Shown in pieces: positions 1-8,781 of a stretch of 64,000 bases of DNA. The notes under the pieces are model-generated. The model saw only the letters and a program-made list of their open reading frames with translations, did no database searches and was not told where the DNA came from. Made by a program: the position numbers and the translations under genes. Source of the DNA: Streptococcus panodentis (GTDB lineage: Bacteria; Bacillota; Bacilli; Lactobacillales; Streptococcaceae); assembly GCF_017884005.1 (NCBI RefSeq), contig NZ_QFAY01000014.1, positions 6,615 through 70,614 of the forward strand, written 5' to 3'. Positions within the stretch are counted from its first letter, which is position 1, and every line of letters starts with the position of its first letter.

Positions 1-1
1 T

Positions 2-52
2 ACTTGGTACTACTTTGACCACAGCGGCCGGGGCAGACGCTTCAACTGGGTA
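2..52 (+). CDS. 3' end of an unidentified gene (partial)
   Basis: The window opens inside a gene. The frame starting at base 2 reads TWYYFDHSGRGRRFNWV and then stops with TAA. The WYYFD core resembles the aromatic repeats of streptococcal choline- or glucan-binding surface proteins, but only one partial repeat is visible. A second frame is also open here, to a TGA at 69-71, so the choice of frame rests on codon usage and on the aromatic motif. Confidence 0.4.
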
Positions 53-92
53 TAAGGTAAGTGAAATTTGAACTTTTAGCTTTCTGATACAC

Positions 93-131
93 AAAAAACG
101 ATAACTTCCAAATGATGAGTTATCGTTTTTT
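93..131. terminator. Bidirectional terminator between convergent genes
   Basis: A perfect 14-base inverted repeat (AAAAAACGATAACT and its complement) has an 11-base loop, and the T-run on either strand is part of the stem. It lies between the plus-strand gene tail and the minus-strand MFS gene, so it can serve both. Confidence 0.85.
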
Positions 132-176
132 ATCATCTTTTAGTTTGCTGTTCCTTCCAAGGCAATAGGATTGAAT

Positions 177-1421
177 TCATCGGGCTTCTTTTATATCGTT
201 CTTTCTTTCAAGAGACAGGATCAGAGCCATCACGCCGATAAAGCTGAAGATTAGCCAGCTAGCCTTCATATTCCAAAGAGCTAGACTGGAGAAGATCATA
301 GTCCCCAGAGGAACGGAGAAGGAAAAGAGCAGACTTAGGAAGCTGGAAGTCTGAGCGAGAACGTTGGAAGGCAGCTTGCTCAGCAAGAGAGTGTTGATTT
401 TTGGGTTGATCTTGCCGGAGATATAAGCAAGTAAAAAGCCGAAAGCAATGCCGACGAAAACAGGAAGGTGCAAGAAGTTGCTGACAGCAAGCAGAATCAT
501 CATAAGGGCGGCCCAGATGATGAGCTGATGGAGTGCTAAACGGCTGAAGTAATCGTTGGGAGTCAGGCTGGCTGCGATCATGGCTAGGACAAGCGTCGTC
601 TGAAGAATCAAGAGCGACTGGCTAAAAGATAGATGAAAGATGGGGTTGTCTAGCAAGTAGAGATTATAAAGAGCTATCAGAGAACCTGCCATAGCGTTAA
701 TGACCAAGATTTGCGCCAGCAGTTTGAGAAAGTTATTAGAGCCCTCCTGCTCAAAGATGAGTTTGGACGATGTATACATTTTTTTCAGTTCTTCCTTGAG
801 AGGAGGTTTATTCTCAGAAATGGTTACCGGATCATGGGTCAATCGACGTCGGACGAGATAGAGGGTGGTAGAGGAGAGCAGGAAGGTTAAAGAATTGACT
901 AAAGCGACTAGGAAAAAGTTTTGCTGGCTGATTGCTAAGAGCCAAACTCCTAAAGCCTGACCAGCTAGACTACAAAGAAAACTGATAAGCTGGGTAAAGG
1001 AGAAGGCCTCCATTAGATCTTGCTCGGGAATGTTCTTTTTCAAAATTGGCATTTGCAGACCACTTCGATAGTCGCTGATAATATCAGAAAGAATATTCAT
1101 GAAGCAGACCACTGAAAAGGCTAGATAAGAGCTGGAACGAGTCATAAAGGCGACAAGGATAAAGAGCAGGGCTTGCACATAGCCAAAATGAATCAGCCAA
1201 CGAGCTTTATGGACGGTCTTATCAGCTTTGATACCGACAAAAATAGTAAAGAAAGTCGGAACCAGAACGATGAAATTAGCCAGGGCAATGGCAAACTTGG
1301 GGTTGGGCATGCTGGAAGCAAATACAACAAAAACAATATTGAAAATAGAAGCTCCCAAGGTATTGAAGATTCGGGAGAGGCTGATAAAAGCAAATAATGT
1401 ATTCCGTAAGGCAAGTTTCAT
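177..1421 (-). CDS. MFS family transporter, probable drug exporter
   Basis: Predicted 414-residue integral membrane protein with about 12 hydrophobic segments, as in the major facilitator superfamily. The loop after the second segment reads VGIKADKTVHKARW, which matches MFS motif A (G-x-x-x-D-x-x-x-x-R/K). General resemblance is to macrolide/multidrug exporters of the MefA type; the substrate cannot be told. The start is placed at MKLALRNTLF because AAAGGAGA sits 7 bases upstream; the frame extends 14 codons further without a second ribosome site. It is transcribed alone toward the 93-131 terminator. Confidence 0.85.
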   Translation of the reverse strand: MKLALRNTLFAFISLSRIFNTLGASIFNIVFVVFASSMPNPKFAIALANFIVLVPTFFTIFVGIKADKTVHKARWLIHFGYVQALLFILVAFMTRSSSYLAFSVVCFMNILSDIISDYRSGLQMPILKKNIPEQDLMEAFSFTQLISFLCSLAGQALGVWLLAISQQNFFLVALVNSLTFLLSSTTLYLVRRRLTHDPVTISENKPPLKEELKKMYTSSKLIFEQEGSNNFLKLLAQILVINAMAGSLIALYNLYLLDNPIFHLSFSQSLLILQTTLVLAMIAASLTPNDYFSRLALHQLIIWAALMMILLAVSNFLHLPVFVGIAFGFLLAYISGKINPKINTLLLSKLPSNVLAQTSSFLSLLFSFSVPLGTMIFSSLALWNMKASWLIFSFIGVMALILSLERKNDIKEAR

Positions 1422-1470
1422 ACAAATCTCCTTTAGCAATGAATTGCTTGAAAAATTTTTCAAATATAAT

Positions 1471-1800
1471 CTATAACTGCAAGGTCTTGACAGCTTTGAT
1501 TATAGCAGGATAGAGCCTGATTGCAAGAGCTTTTCCGCAAGTGGTCAGGTCTCCTAGGTAAGTGGTCAGATTCTGAAAGTGACTTGCGAGAGCTCTTTTG
1601 AGTTTTATATAAAATAGAAAGCAGAGTACTTGTTGCATTGATTCAGCGATTTTTAGAGTAAAGATGTTAACGTCAGCAGAGTCTGTCCCACCACCATCAA
1701 AAACTCCGCTTTCTAATTGAGAATTATCCGCCAGTCGCCTCGGATAAAGAAATATGCTTGGCCTCTCAAAAAATCTAAAAACCTGTCCTAGATGTTTCAT
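1471..1800 (-). CDS. Small hypothetical protein, doubtful
   Basis: A 109-codon frame starts at MKHLGQVFRFF with an excellent AAGGAGGG site 7 bases upstream, which is the main reason to list it. The protein has one moderately hydrophobic stretch (about residues 55-70) and no domain I recognise. Its composition is not clearly coding. It could be a degraded small gene whose translation start has survived, lying 49 bases upstream of the MFS gene on the same strand. Confidence 0.3.
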   Translation of the reverse strand: MKHLGQVFRFFERPSIFLYPRRLADNSQLESGVFDGGGTDSADVNIFTLKIAESMQQVLCFLFYIKLKRALASHFQNLTTYLGDLTTCGKALAIRLYPAIIKAVKTLQL

Positions 1801-1898
1801 CGTCTTCCCTCCTTGCACTTGCTCATAACAAAATAATTTTCAATAACAGAAGAGCGGCCAAACATGATATAATAAAAGAAAAAAACAAAGAGGAACTT

Positions 1899-2429
1899 AT
1901 GTTGAACATACAAGAAATTCGCAAAAATCCAGACGGGCTGGCTTTTGATAAAAAGCTGGACTTGACAGAAGAGTTGAAAGGGCGCAATGCTGAAATTTTA
2001 GATGTTCAGGGGATTGTAGCCAGCGGCAAAGCCCAGTATGAGGACGGCCTGTATTTTCTGGACTACGACCTGTCCTACACCATCACCCTTGCTTCCAGCC
2101 GCAGTATGGAGCCGGTGGAGCTGCAGGAGTCTTACTTGGTCAATGAAGTCTTCATGGAAGAAGGCAAGACGGCCTCGCAGGAGCTGATTGATCAAGATCT
2201 GGTCCTGCCCATTGAAAAGGGTGAAATCAATCTGGCTGAAAGTGTGGCTGATAATATTCTCCTTCATATCCCTTTGAAAATCCTGACCGCAGCAGAAGAA
2301 GCCGGCCAGGGGTTTCTGTCCGGTCAGGATTGGCAGGTTATGACAGAGGAAGAATTTGCCGCAGCTCAGGCCGCCAAAAAAGAAGAAAACAGCCCTTTTG
2401 CTGACTTGCAAGGCCTCTTTGATGAATGA
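1899..2429 (+). CDS. DUF177 / YceD family protein
   Basis: 176 residues, the usual length for the DUF177 (YceD) family, whose members are linked to rRNA or ribosome metabolism and are often encoded beside rpmF; rpmF is not adjacent here. The conserved C-terminal half is recognisable: an acidic INLAESVADNILLHIPLK segment (residues about 110-127) followed by the Q-G-F/L loop. GAGGAA precedes the ATG, and a TATAAT box lies at 1868-1873. The gene stands alone; the following bases hold the remnant of a flotillin gene. Confidence 0.85.
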   Translation: MLNIQEIRKNPDGLAFDKKLDLTEELKGRNAEILDVQGIVASGKAQYEDGLYFLDYDLSYTITLASSRSMEPVELQESYLVNEVFMEEGKTASQELIDQDLVLPIEKGEINLAESVADNILLHIPLKILTAAEEAGQGFLSGQDWQVMTEEEFAAAQAAKKEENSPFADLQGLFDE

Positions 2430-2450
2430 TTTTGCAAAAAATAAAAAAGT

Positions 2451-2696
2451 TTGAGAATTCAAACTGTTGCAGAGCCTTTGACGAAAGTAGATAAAATTAC
2501 CATGTAGGGTGAAGGAAATGCCTCTAAGATGGTTGGCGATATTATGCAGAGCATTGATCAGGTATCGCAAGGGGCAGGATTTGATATCCGTCAGCTGCTG
2601 GCAGGAGCTTTAGGTGTTCATATGACAGTTAATAAACTCAGGCAAGAGGAACAGCCTGTAATCGAAGCGGAAAATCTTGAAACGGATAAAAAGTAA
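2451..2696 (+). pseudogene. Flotillin (SPFH) family C-terminal remnant
   Basis: Read in one frame, this stretch gives a C-terminal flotillin-like tail of about 80 residues: IQTVAEPLTKVDKITM, then a stop, then GEGNASKMVGDIMQSIDQ and RQLLAGALGV before the TAA at 2694-2696. Flotillins normally read D-K-I-x-M-Y-G-E-G-N here, so the TAG at 2505-2507 is most simply a mutated Tyr codon. The frame is closed upstream at 2442 and no SPFH domain is present. Only the 3' end of the gene has survived. Confidence 0.6.
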
Positions 2697-2709
2697 TATA
2701 GACTGCACA

Positions 2710-2738
2710 GACAAGTCGTCACGAGCGATTTGTCTTTT
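2710..2738 (+). terminator. Terminator after the flotillin remnant
   Basis: GACAAGTCG pairs with CGATTTGTC (one G-U pair) around a 7-base loop and is followed by TTTT. It is probably the original terminator of the lost flotillin gene, 14 bases past its stop codon. Confidence 0.65.
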
Positions 2739-2819
2739 GTATGTAAAAAAATGAATCGAATGAATCCATGCTCCATAAAATTCGTCAGTAAGGCGGGCAG
2801 GAGTCAGAAGCAGGAGGTA

Positions 2820-2875
2820 TAGGCGTTCAGCAAGACAATCTAACAACGTAATCAAAGATAAACTAAATGATGATA
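2820..2875 (+). repeat. Degenerate MITE half
   Basis: The right end carries the conserved terminus of the window's MITE family (CTAACAACGTAAT, then AAGATAAACTAAATGATGATA). The left terminus is not recognisable. It lies in the gap between the flotillin remnant and gnd. The rest of this 570-base gap shows nothing else I can support. Confidence 0.6.
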
Positions 2876-2999
2876 AAAATAAAGGAGGCCGGGCTAAAGC
2901 ACTGTTCTTTACCCACTCTCCCAATCCGTCTCCGACTTAATACTTTCTTTTAAGGCTTAAAAATGATAAAATAAAACAAACTAAGTATAGGAGAACAAA

Positions 3000-4424
3000 A
3001 TGACAAAAGCAAACTTTGGTGTTGTCGGTATGGCTGTTATGGGCCGCAATCTGGCTCTCAATATCGAATCCCGCGGCTATACAGTAGCGATTTACAACCG
3101 CTCTGCCAATAAGACGGAAGATGTGGTAAAGAGCCATCCTGAAAAGAATTTTGTACCCAGCTATGATGTGGAATCGTTTGTAAATTCTATTGAAAAACCA
3201 CGCCGTATCATGCTCATGGTGCAGGCAGGTCCGGGTACTGATGCGACCATTCAGGCGCTTCTGCCTCACTTGGACAAGGGGGATATTCTGATTGACGGCG
3301 GCAATACTTTCTACAAGGACACCATCCGCCGCAATGAAGAGCTGGCTAACTCAGGCATCAACTTCATCGGTACAGGTGTTTCCGGCGGAGAAAAAGGCGC
3401 TCTGGAGGGTCCTTCTATCATGCCGGGCGGCCAAAAAGAAGCCTATGAGCTGGTTGCAGATGTTTTGGAAGAAATCTCTGCCAAGGCTCCAGAAGACGGA
3501 GCGCCTTGTGTGACCTACATCGGTCCTGACGGGGCCGGCCACTATGTCAAAATGGTCCACAACGGCATTGAGTACGGTGATATGCAGCTTATCGCTGAAA
3601 GCTATGACCTCATGCAGAACCTGCTGGGCCTGTCTGCTGCTGAAATGGCTGCTATCTTCACTGAGTGGAACAAGGGTGAGCTGGACAGCTATCTGATTGA
3701 AATCACTGCTGACATCTTGACCCGCAAGGATGATGAAGGGCAGGACGGCCCGATTGTGGACTATATTTTGGATGCTGCCGGCAATAAGGGAACAGGGAAA
3801 TGGACCAGCCAGTCCTCACTGGATTTGGGTGTGCCTCTGCCTCTCATTACGGAGTCAGTCTTTGCCCGCTATATCTCCACCTACAAGGATGAGCGGGTAC
3901 AGGCCAGCAAGGTACTGCCAAAACCAGCTGCCTTCACATTTAGCGGAGACAGGGCAGAGCTGATTGAAAAAATCCGTCAGGCTCTCTATTTCTCCAAAAT
4001 CATGTCCTATGCCCAAGGCTTTGCTCAGCTGCGCGTAGCGTCTAAAGAAAACAAGTGGAATCTGCCTTTTGGTGAGATTGCTTCTATCTGGCGTGCCGGC
4101 TGTATTATCCGTGCCCGCTTCCTGCAAAAGATTACCGATGCATACAGTCGCGATGCGGATTTGGCGAATCTGCTCCTTGATGAATACTTCATAGACATCA
4201 CTGCTAAATACCAGCAGGCGGTCCGTGATGTAGTCAGTTTGGCAGTTCAGGCAGGTGTTCCGGTACCGACTTTCTCCAGTGCGATTGCTTATTTTGACAG
4301 CTACCGGGCGGAAAATCTGCCGGCTAACCTGATTCAGGCTCAGCGCGATTACTTCGGTGCCCATACCTATGAGCGCAAAGACAAAGAAGGTATTTACCAC
4401 TATTCTTGGTACGACGAAAAATAG
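3000..4424 (+). CDS. gnd: 6-phosphogluconate dehydrogenase (decarboxylating)
   Basis: Cytosolic enzyme of the oxidative pentose phosphate pathway: oxidises and decarboxylates 6-phosphogluconate to ribulose 5-phosphate, yielding NADPH. The 474 residues match the family. The N-terminal Rossmann fold shows [16 protein letters not shown] (residues about 7-22) and the NR after the second strand that favours NADP. The catalytic segment [11 protein letters not shown] (about 184-194) and the family signature [14 protein letters not shown] (about 258-271) are intact. AGGAGAAC lies just ahead of the ATG. ritR follows after 9 bases and is probably cotranscribed. Confidence 0.97.
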   Translation: MTKANFGVVGMAVMGRNLALNIESRGYTVAIYNRSANKTEDVVKSHPEKNFVPSYDVESFVNSIEKPRRIMLMVQAGPGTDATIQALLPHLDKGDILIDGGNTFYKDTIRRNEELANSGINFIGTGVSGGEKGALEGPSIMPGGQKEAYELVADVLEEISAKAPEDGAPCVTYIGPDGAGHYVKMVHNGIEYGDMQLIAESYDLMQNLLGLSAAEMAAIFTEWNKGELDSYLIEITADILTRKDDEGQDGPIVDYILDAAGNKGTGKWTSQSSLDLGVPLPLITESVFARYISTYKDERVQASKVLPKPAAFTFSGDRAELIEKIRQALYFSKIMSYAQGFAQLRVASKENKWNLPFGEIASIWRAGCIIRARFLQKITDAYSRDADLANLLLDEYFIDITAKYQQAVRDVVSLAVQAGVPVPTFSSAIAYFDSYRAENLPANLIQAQRDYFGAHTYERKDKEGIYHYSWYDEK

Positions 4425-4433
4425 GATAAGCCA

Positions 4434-5123
4434 ATGGCGAAGCGAATTTTACTAGTAGAAAATGAAAAGAATCTTGCTCGGTTTGTCAGTCTGGAACTGC
4501 AAAAAGAAAGCTTTATCGTAGATGTGGCAGAGACTGGTCAGGAAGGTCTGAAGCTGACGAAGGAGACGGACTATGACTTGCTTTTGCTCAATGATGACCT
4601 GCAGGATATGACAGCCTCTGACTTTGCGGAGCGGCTGAGTGTCTTCAAGCCAGCCTCTGTGATTATCGTGCTGGTCAGCCGTGAGGAATTAGCAGAGCGG
4701 CTGGAGGCGATTCAGCATTTTGCTGTATCATATATGGTGAAGCCTTTTATCATCAGCGATTTGGTGGAGCGCGTGTCCGTTATTTTCCGGGGGCGGGACT
4801 TCATTGATCAGCACTGCAGTCTCCTGAAAATTCCGACTTCTTACCGTAATCTGCGGGTAGATCTTAAAAATCATACGGTTTACCGCGGTGAGGAAGTCAT
4901 TGCCCTGACGCGGCGTGAATACGACCTGCTGGTCACTCTCATGGGCAGCAACAAAGTGATGAGCCGGGAACAGCTTCTGGAGCGGGTCTGGAAATACGAA
5001 GGTGCCACAGAAACCAATGTGGTGGATGTCTATATTCGCTATCTGCGCGGTAAAATTGATGTAGCCGGCCAGCCCAGCTATATCAAGACGGTTCGCGGTG
5101 TCGGCTATGCTATGCAAGAATAA
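4434..5123 (+). CDS. ritR: Orphan response regulator RitR
   Basis: 229-residue OmpR/PhoB-type regulator: receiver domain (about 1-115) and winged-helix DNA-binding domain (about 130-228, with RREYDLLVTLMG and the TVRGVGYAM end). The usual phosphoacceptor Asp is Asn53 (LLLLNDD), and a single Cys sits at residue 128 in the linker. These two traits define pneumococcal RitR, an unphosphorylated, redox-sensing repressor of iron uptake. Position directly after gnd matches pneumococcus. No histidine kinase is adjacent, which fits an orphan regulator. Confidence 0.93.
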   Translation: MAKRILLVENEKNLARFVSLELQKESFIVDVAETGQEGLKLTKETDYDLLLLNDDLQDMTASDFAERLSVFKPASVIIVLVSREELAERLEAIQHFAVSYMVKPFIISDLVERVSVIFRGRDFIDQHCSLLKIPTSYRNLRVDLKNHTVYRGEEVIALTRREYDLLVTLMGSNKVMSREQLLERVWKYEGATETNVVDVYIRYLRGKIDVAGQPSYIKTVRGVGYAMQE

Positions 5124-5128
5124 ACATG

Positions 5129-5163
5129 AAGTTCTGATTTCTTAAGGAAGTCAGAACTTTTTT
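5129..5163 (+). terminator. Terminator of gnd-ritR
   Basis: AAGTTCTGA pairs with TCAGAACTT across a 13-base loop and runs into six T residues, 5 bases beyond the ritR stop. Confidence 0.85.
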
Positions 5164-5208
5164 AATGGTCTATCATGACTATAATGCTCGAAGAAGATCA
5201 GCAGTCAA

Positions 5209-5310
5209 CTAGGCAGAAGCAGGCAGGATGGCGGTTAGCTGCTCATCCAGTCGCGGGAAATCCCAAAAAGGTTTCTCTAACTCCTGCTGTAACTTCCGTG
5301 AGGAAATGTC
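5209..5310 (-). pseudogene. Short protein-like remnant on the minus strand
   Basis: A 33-codon open stretch ending in TAG reads ...RKLQQELEKPFWDFPRLDEQ... with normal-looking composition, but has no start codon and is closed upstream at 5311 beside a BOX-like module. It looks like the last piece of a lost gene; I do not recognise the family. The remaining bases up to the PTS promoter hold only the BOX-like tail. Confidence 0.25.
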
Positions 5311-5317
5311 TTAAAAG

Positions 5318-5369
5318 TAAGGCAAAGCGACACTGATTTGATTTGCAGAGATTTTCGAAGAGTATAAAA
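5318..5369 (+). repeat. BOX-like module (boxC-type tail)
   Basis: GGCAAAGCGACACTGAT followed by AGATTTTCGAAGAGTATAAA closely follows my recollection of pneumococcal boxC (GGTAAGGCGACGCTGA, then AGATTTTCGAAGAGTATAA). No boxA partner is visible nearby, so this is a solitary fragment. Confidence 0.55.
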
Positions 5370-5512
5370 TTGAAAGAGGGTCGCATAATCATTCTCTCCT
5401 TGAACGGCTGTTTCATGCAATCGTTTTCTTGTCCAAAAATAAAAACTCTGCTAAAAGAAGGGAGATTTTTCTATAGCAAAGCCCAAAAGTGGTAAATATT
5501 TTTATAAAAGCC

Positions 5513-5568
5513 TTTACAAAACTAAAATTAATGGTATAATAAGGTTAGAATCAATGCAAACGATTTCA
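5513..5568 (+). promoter_or_regulatory. Promoter and cre site of the PTS gene
   Basis: TTTACA (5513-5518) and TATAAT (5535-5540) are separated by 16 bases. ATGCAAACGATTTCA at 5554-5568 fits the catabolite-responsive element consensus WTGNAANCGNWNNCW at every position and lies just downstream of the expected start site, where CcpA would block transcription. A second TTTGCA half-site at about 5579-5585 forms a wider inverted repeat (TGCAAAC...GTTTGCA) that could serve a LacI-type sugar repressor. Confidence 0.75.
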
Positions 5569-5602
5569 TAAAAACTGTTTGCAAACATAAAAGGAGGTCT
5601 GG

Positions 5603-7786
5603 ATGATGAAAGAATCATTCAAAGGCATTTTCACTTTTGAATTTTGGCAAAAATTCGGAAAAGCTTTAATGGTGGTCATTGCGGTTATGCCTGCGGCAGG
5701 GCTGATGATCAGTATTGGGAAGTCGATTCCTATGATAAATCCCAATCTGGGATTTTTGGTCACGACCGGCGGTGTCCTAGAGCAAATCGGCTGGGGCGTT
5801 ATCGGCAATCTGCATATTCTTTTTGCGCTGGCTATCGGCGGCAGCTGGGCTAAAGAGCGTGCCGGCGGGGCCTTTGCAGCCGGCCTGTCTTTTATCCTGA
5901 TTAACCGTATCACTGGGATTATGTTCGGCGTGACCTCGGACTTGCTGGCAGATAAGGAAGCGACTGTTCAGACTCTTCTGGGCGGGACCATCAAGGTTTC
6001 AGATTATTTTATCAGCGTCCTTGAATCTCCGGCTCTCAATATGGGGGTCTTTGTCGGAATCATCGCCGGTTTTGTCGGCGCAACTGCCTATAATAAATAC
6101 TATAACTTCCGCAGGCTGCCGGATGCTCTGTCTTTCTTTAATGGCAAACGTTTTGTACCTTTTGTGGTCATTTTCCGCTCGGCCGTCGTTGCGATTCTCC
6201 TTTCCTTTATTTGGCCGCTGATCCAAAGCGGGATTAATGCTTTCGGTGTCTGGATTGCCAACTCTCAGGATACAGCGCCGATTCTGGCGCCCTTCCTCTA
6301 TGGCACTCTGGAGCGCCTCTTGCTGCCGTTTGGCCTGCACCATATGCTGACGATTCCAATGAACTATACAGCTTTGGGCGGTACCTATGAGGTGCTGACC
6401 GGTGCGGCCAAGGGCACAGAAGTATTTGGCCAAGATCCGCTCTGGCTGGCTTGGGTCACCGATCTGGTGAACCTAAAGGGGGCCAATGCCGGCCAATACC
6501 AGCAGCTGCTGGATACGATTCATCCGGCCCGTTTCAAAGTGGGGCAAATGATTGGTTCTTTTGGGATCTTGATAGGAGTTATTGTGGCCATTTACCGCAA
6601 TGTGGATCCAGACAAGAAGCACAAGTACAAAGGGATGATGATTGCGACAGCTCTGGCGACTTTCCTGACGGGTGTCACTGAGCCGATTGAGTACATGTTT
6701 ATGTTTGTGGCAACACCGCTTTACTTGGTTTATTCAGTTGTGCAGGGAGCAGCCTTTGCTATGGCTGACATTGTCAATCTGCGCGTTCATTCTTTTGGTT
6801 CGATTGAATTTCTGACCCGGACTCCGATGGCTGTCAATGCCGGTCTGGGCAGTGATATTATTAACTTTATTTGGGTGACGCTTCTTTTTGGAGTCCTCAT
6901 GTACTTCATTGCCAACTTTATGATTAAGAAGTTTAACTACGCGACTCCGGGCCGCAATGGCAACTATGAAACTGCTGAAAGCGGAGAAGAATCTGCTGCT
7001 GACGGCGGCAAGGTGGCTGCTGCTTCTCAGGCGGTCAATATTATCAATCTCTTGGGCGGCCGGGCGAATATCGTAGATGTGGATGCCTGCATGACCCGTC
7101 TGCGGGTAACGGTCAAGGAGGCAGAAAAAGTCGGCAGCGAGGAGCAGTGGAAGGCTGAAGGTGCCATGGGTCTGGTGATGAAAGGCCAAGGGGTGCAGGC
7201 TATCTACGGACCGAAAGCTGATGTCCTCAAATCCGATATTCAGGATTTATTGGACTCAGGAGAAGTCATTCCCGAAACCCTGCCGCATCAAAAGGCTGAA
7301 TCTAAAGCTGCGGCAGTTGCTTACAAGGGTGTGACAGAAAACATCCAAGCAGTCGCTGACGGCCAGGTCATCGAGCTGGAAGATGTCAAAGATCCAGTCT
7401 TCTCACAAAAAATGATGGGAGACGGCTTTGCTGTCGAGCCTGAAAACGGTCAGATTTACTCACCAGTTGCCGGCACAGTGACCAATGTCTTTCCTACCAA
7501 GCATGCTCTTGGCCTCTTGACGGAGAATGGCTTGGAAGTTTTGGTGCACATCGGCTTGGATACAGTCAGCCTTGAAGGCAAACCTTTTGAAGTCCATGTG
7601 GCAGAAGGCCAAACCGTTGCTGCTGGTGAGCTTCTTGTGACGGCTGACTTGGAAGCAATCAAGGAAGCGGGACGTGAAACTTCAGCTCTTGTCGTCTTCA
7701 CCAATGCAGCAGCCATCAAGTCTGTAAAGATTGAAAGACTCGGCCGAGCTGCTGCCAAGACAGTTGTCGCCAAAGTTGAACTGTAA
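5603..7786 (+). CDS. PTS sugar transporter EIICBA, glucose/maltose type
   Basis: A 727-residue fused permease that imports and phosphorylates a glucose-family sugar. Domain order is EIIC (about 1-455, ten or so membrane segments, with FGLHHML and TGVTEPIEYMF), EIIB (about 475-560, phospho-Cys near 496 in DVDACMTRLRV), and EIIA of the Crr type (about 595-727, phospho-His near 649 in VLVHIGLDTV). Streptococcal homologues are named ptsG, exp5 or, in S. mutans, malT (maltose); I cannot decide between glucose and maltose. Two ATGs follow AAGGAGGT; the first is taken, the second is nearly as well spaced. The upstream cre implies catabolite control. Confidence 0.92.
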   Translation: MMKESFKGIFTFEFWQKFGKALMVVIAVMPAAGLMISIGKSIPMINPNLGFLVTTGGVLEQIGWGVIGNLHILFALAIGGSWAKERAGGAFAAGLSFILINRITGIMFGVTSDLLADKEATVQTLLGGTIKVSDYFISVLESPALNMGVFVGIIAGFVGATAYNKYYNFRRLPDALSFFNGKRFVPFVVIFRSAVVAILLSFIWPLIQSGINAFGVWIANSQDTAPILAPFLYGTLERLLLPFGLHHMLTIPMNYTALGGTYEVLTGAAKGTEVFGQDPLWLAWVTDLVNLKGANAGQYQQLLDTIHPARFKVGQMIGSFGILIGVIVAIYRNVDPDKKHKYKGMMIATALATFLTGVTEPIEYMFMFVATPLYLVYSVVQGAAFAMADIVNLRVHSFGSIEFLTRTPMAVNAGLGSDIINFIWVTLLFGVLMYFIANFMIKKFNYATPGRNGNYETAESGEESAADGGKVAAASQAVNIINLLGGRANIVDVDACMTRLRVTVKEAEKVGSEEQWKAEGAMGLVMKGQGVQAIYGPKADVLKSDIQDLLDSGEVIPETLPHQKAESKAAAVAYKGVTENIQAVADGQVIELEDVKDPVFSQKMMGDGFAVEPENGQIYSPVAGTVTNVFPTKHALGLLTENGLEVLVHIGLDTVSLEGKPFEVHVAEGQTVAAGELLVTADLEAIKEAGRETSALVVFTNAAAIKSVKIERLGRAAAKTVVAKVEL

Positions 7787-7803
7787 GATAGAAAAGAGAG
7801 ACC

Positions 7804-8619
7804 ATGGCAAAATTCCTGACTTTAAATACTCATAGCTGGATGGAAGAAGAACAAGACAAAAAGCTCAATTGGCTAGCTGAGCGGATTCTTCAAGAACAAT
7901 ATGATGTCATTTGCCTGCAGGAAGTCAATCAATTAACGGAGTCTGAACAGGCTGTTCAGGCTCCGCTTTATCAGGCAGTGTCGGGCAGTATTGCCCTTCA
8001 TCAGGATAACTACGCTCTCTGCCTGACGGAGAAATTATCCGCACAGGGACTGGATTACTACTGGTCCTGGGCCTATAATCACATAGGCTTTGACATTTAT
8101 CATGAAGGGGTGGCAATCTTATCCAGAAAGCCGCTGGCTCCTAGAGAAATTTTGGTATCAGAAGTCAACAATCCTGCAGATTATCGGACGCGCAAGGTTC
8201 TGCTGGCGGAGACAGAGGTGGAAGGTCAGCTGCTGACGGCAGCATCCTGCCATCTGTCTTGGTGGGACAAGGGGTTTCAGAGCGAGTGGTCCAAGCTGCA
8301 AGCAGCGCTATTGAAAGCGGAGACACCTTTGCTTTTGATGGGAGACTTCAATAATCCAGCCGATCAGGAAGGTTATCAGACCATGTTGGCCAGCCCGCTG
8401 AACCTGCAGGACAGCCATACGGCTGCTGCAGAGGCTGTCGGAGAGGCGACGGTGGAAGGCGGTATCGCTGGCTGGGATCAGAATCAGTCTGCCCTGAAGA
8501 TTGATTATATTTTCACCAGTCGGAGGATGAAGGCAGAACGCTCAGCTGTTGTTTTTGACGGTCAAAATGGTCCAGTTGTCAGCGACCACTTTGGTTTAGA
8601 AGCAGAGGTGAAAATTTAG
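7804..8619 (+). CDS. Endonuclease/exonuclease/phosphatase family protein
   Basis: 271-residue protein of the DNase I/EEP fold. Metal-binding and catalytic motifs are intact: ICLQEVNQL (about 37-45, Glu), GDFNNPADQ (about 180-188, Asp/Asn), IDYIFTS (about 233-239) and SDHFGLEAE near the C-terminus. No signal peptide, so cytosolic. It starts 17 bases after the PTS gene with GAAAAGAGAG upstream and is very likely in the same transcript. This suggests a role on a phosphorylated product of sugar uptake rather than DNA, but that is inference; the family ranges from nucleases to lipid and sugar phosphatases. Confidence 0.85.
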   Translation: MAKFLTLNTHSWMEEEQDKKLNWLAERILQEQYDVICLQEVNQLTESEQAVQAPLYQAVSGSIALHQDNYALCLTEKLSAQGLDYYWSWAYNHIGFDIYHEGVAILSRKPLAPREILVSEVNNPADYRTRKVLLAETEVEGQLLTAASCHLSWWDKGFQSEWSKLQAALLKAETPLLLMGDFNNPADQEGYQTMLASPLNLQDSHTAAAEAVGEATVEGGIAGWDQNQSALKIDYIFTSRRMKAERSAVVFDGQNGPVVSDHFGLEAEVKI

Positions 8620-8725
8620 AGAAAAGATGGTGGGACGCACCCTTGTGATGGCTGAGTTCTCACCGGCAAAAGAACAGGCAGGATAAAGTTTTTATTTCCA
8701 GCCAAATATGACGAAAGATTTTATT

Positions 8726-8776
8726 AAAAAACGCATAAAATCAGCGCTTTCGAACAGCCTGTTTTTATGCGTTTTT
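8726..8776. terminator. Long terminator hairpin
   Basis: AAAAACGCATAAAA pairs perfectly with TTTTATGCGTTTTT across a 22-base loop; the T-run is within the arm. It ends the PTS-EEP transcript and may act on the convergent lipoprotein gene too. Confidence 0.75.
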
Positions 8777-8781
8777 CTATT

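Noticed and set aside
2610..2924. 104-codon open frame on the minus strand after the flotillin remnant
   Set aside because: It crosses the terminator and a MITE end, has no ribosome site and no protein-like conservation pattern; the region is explained by the remnant and the repeat.
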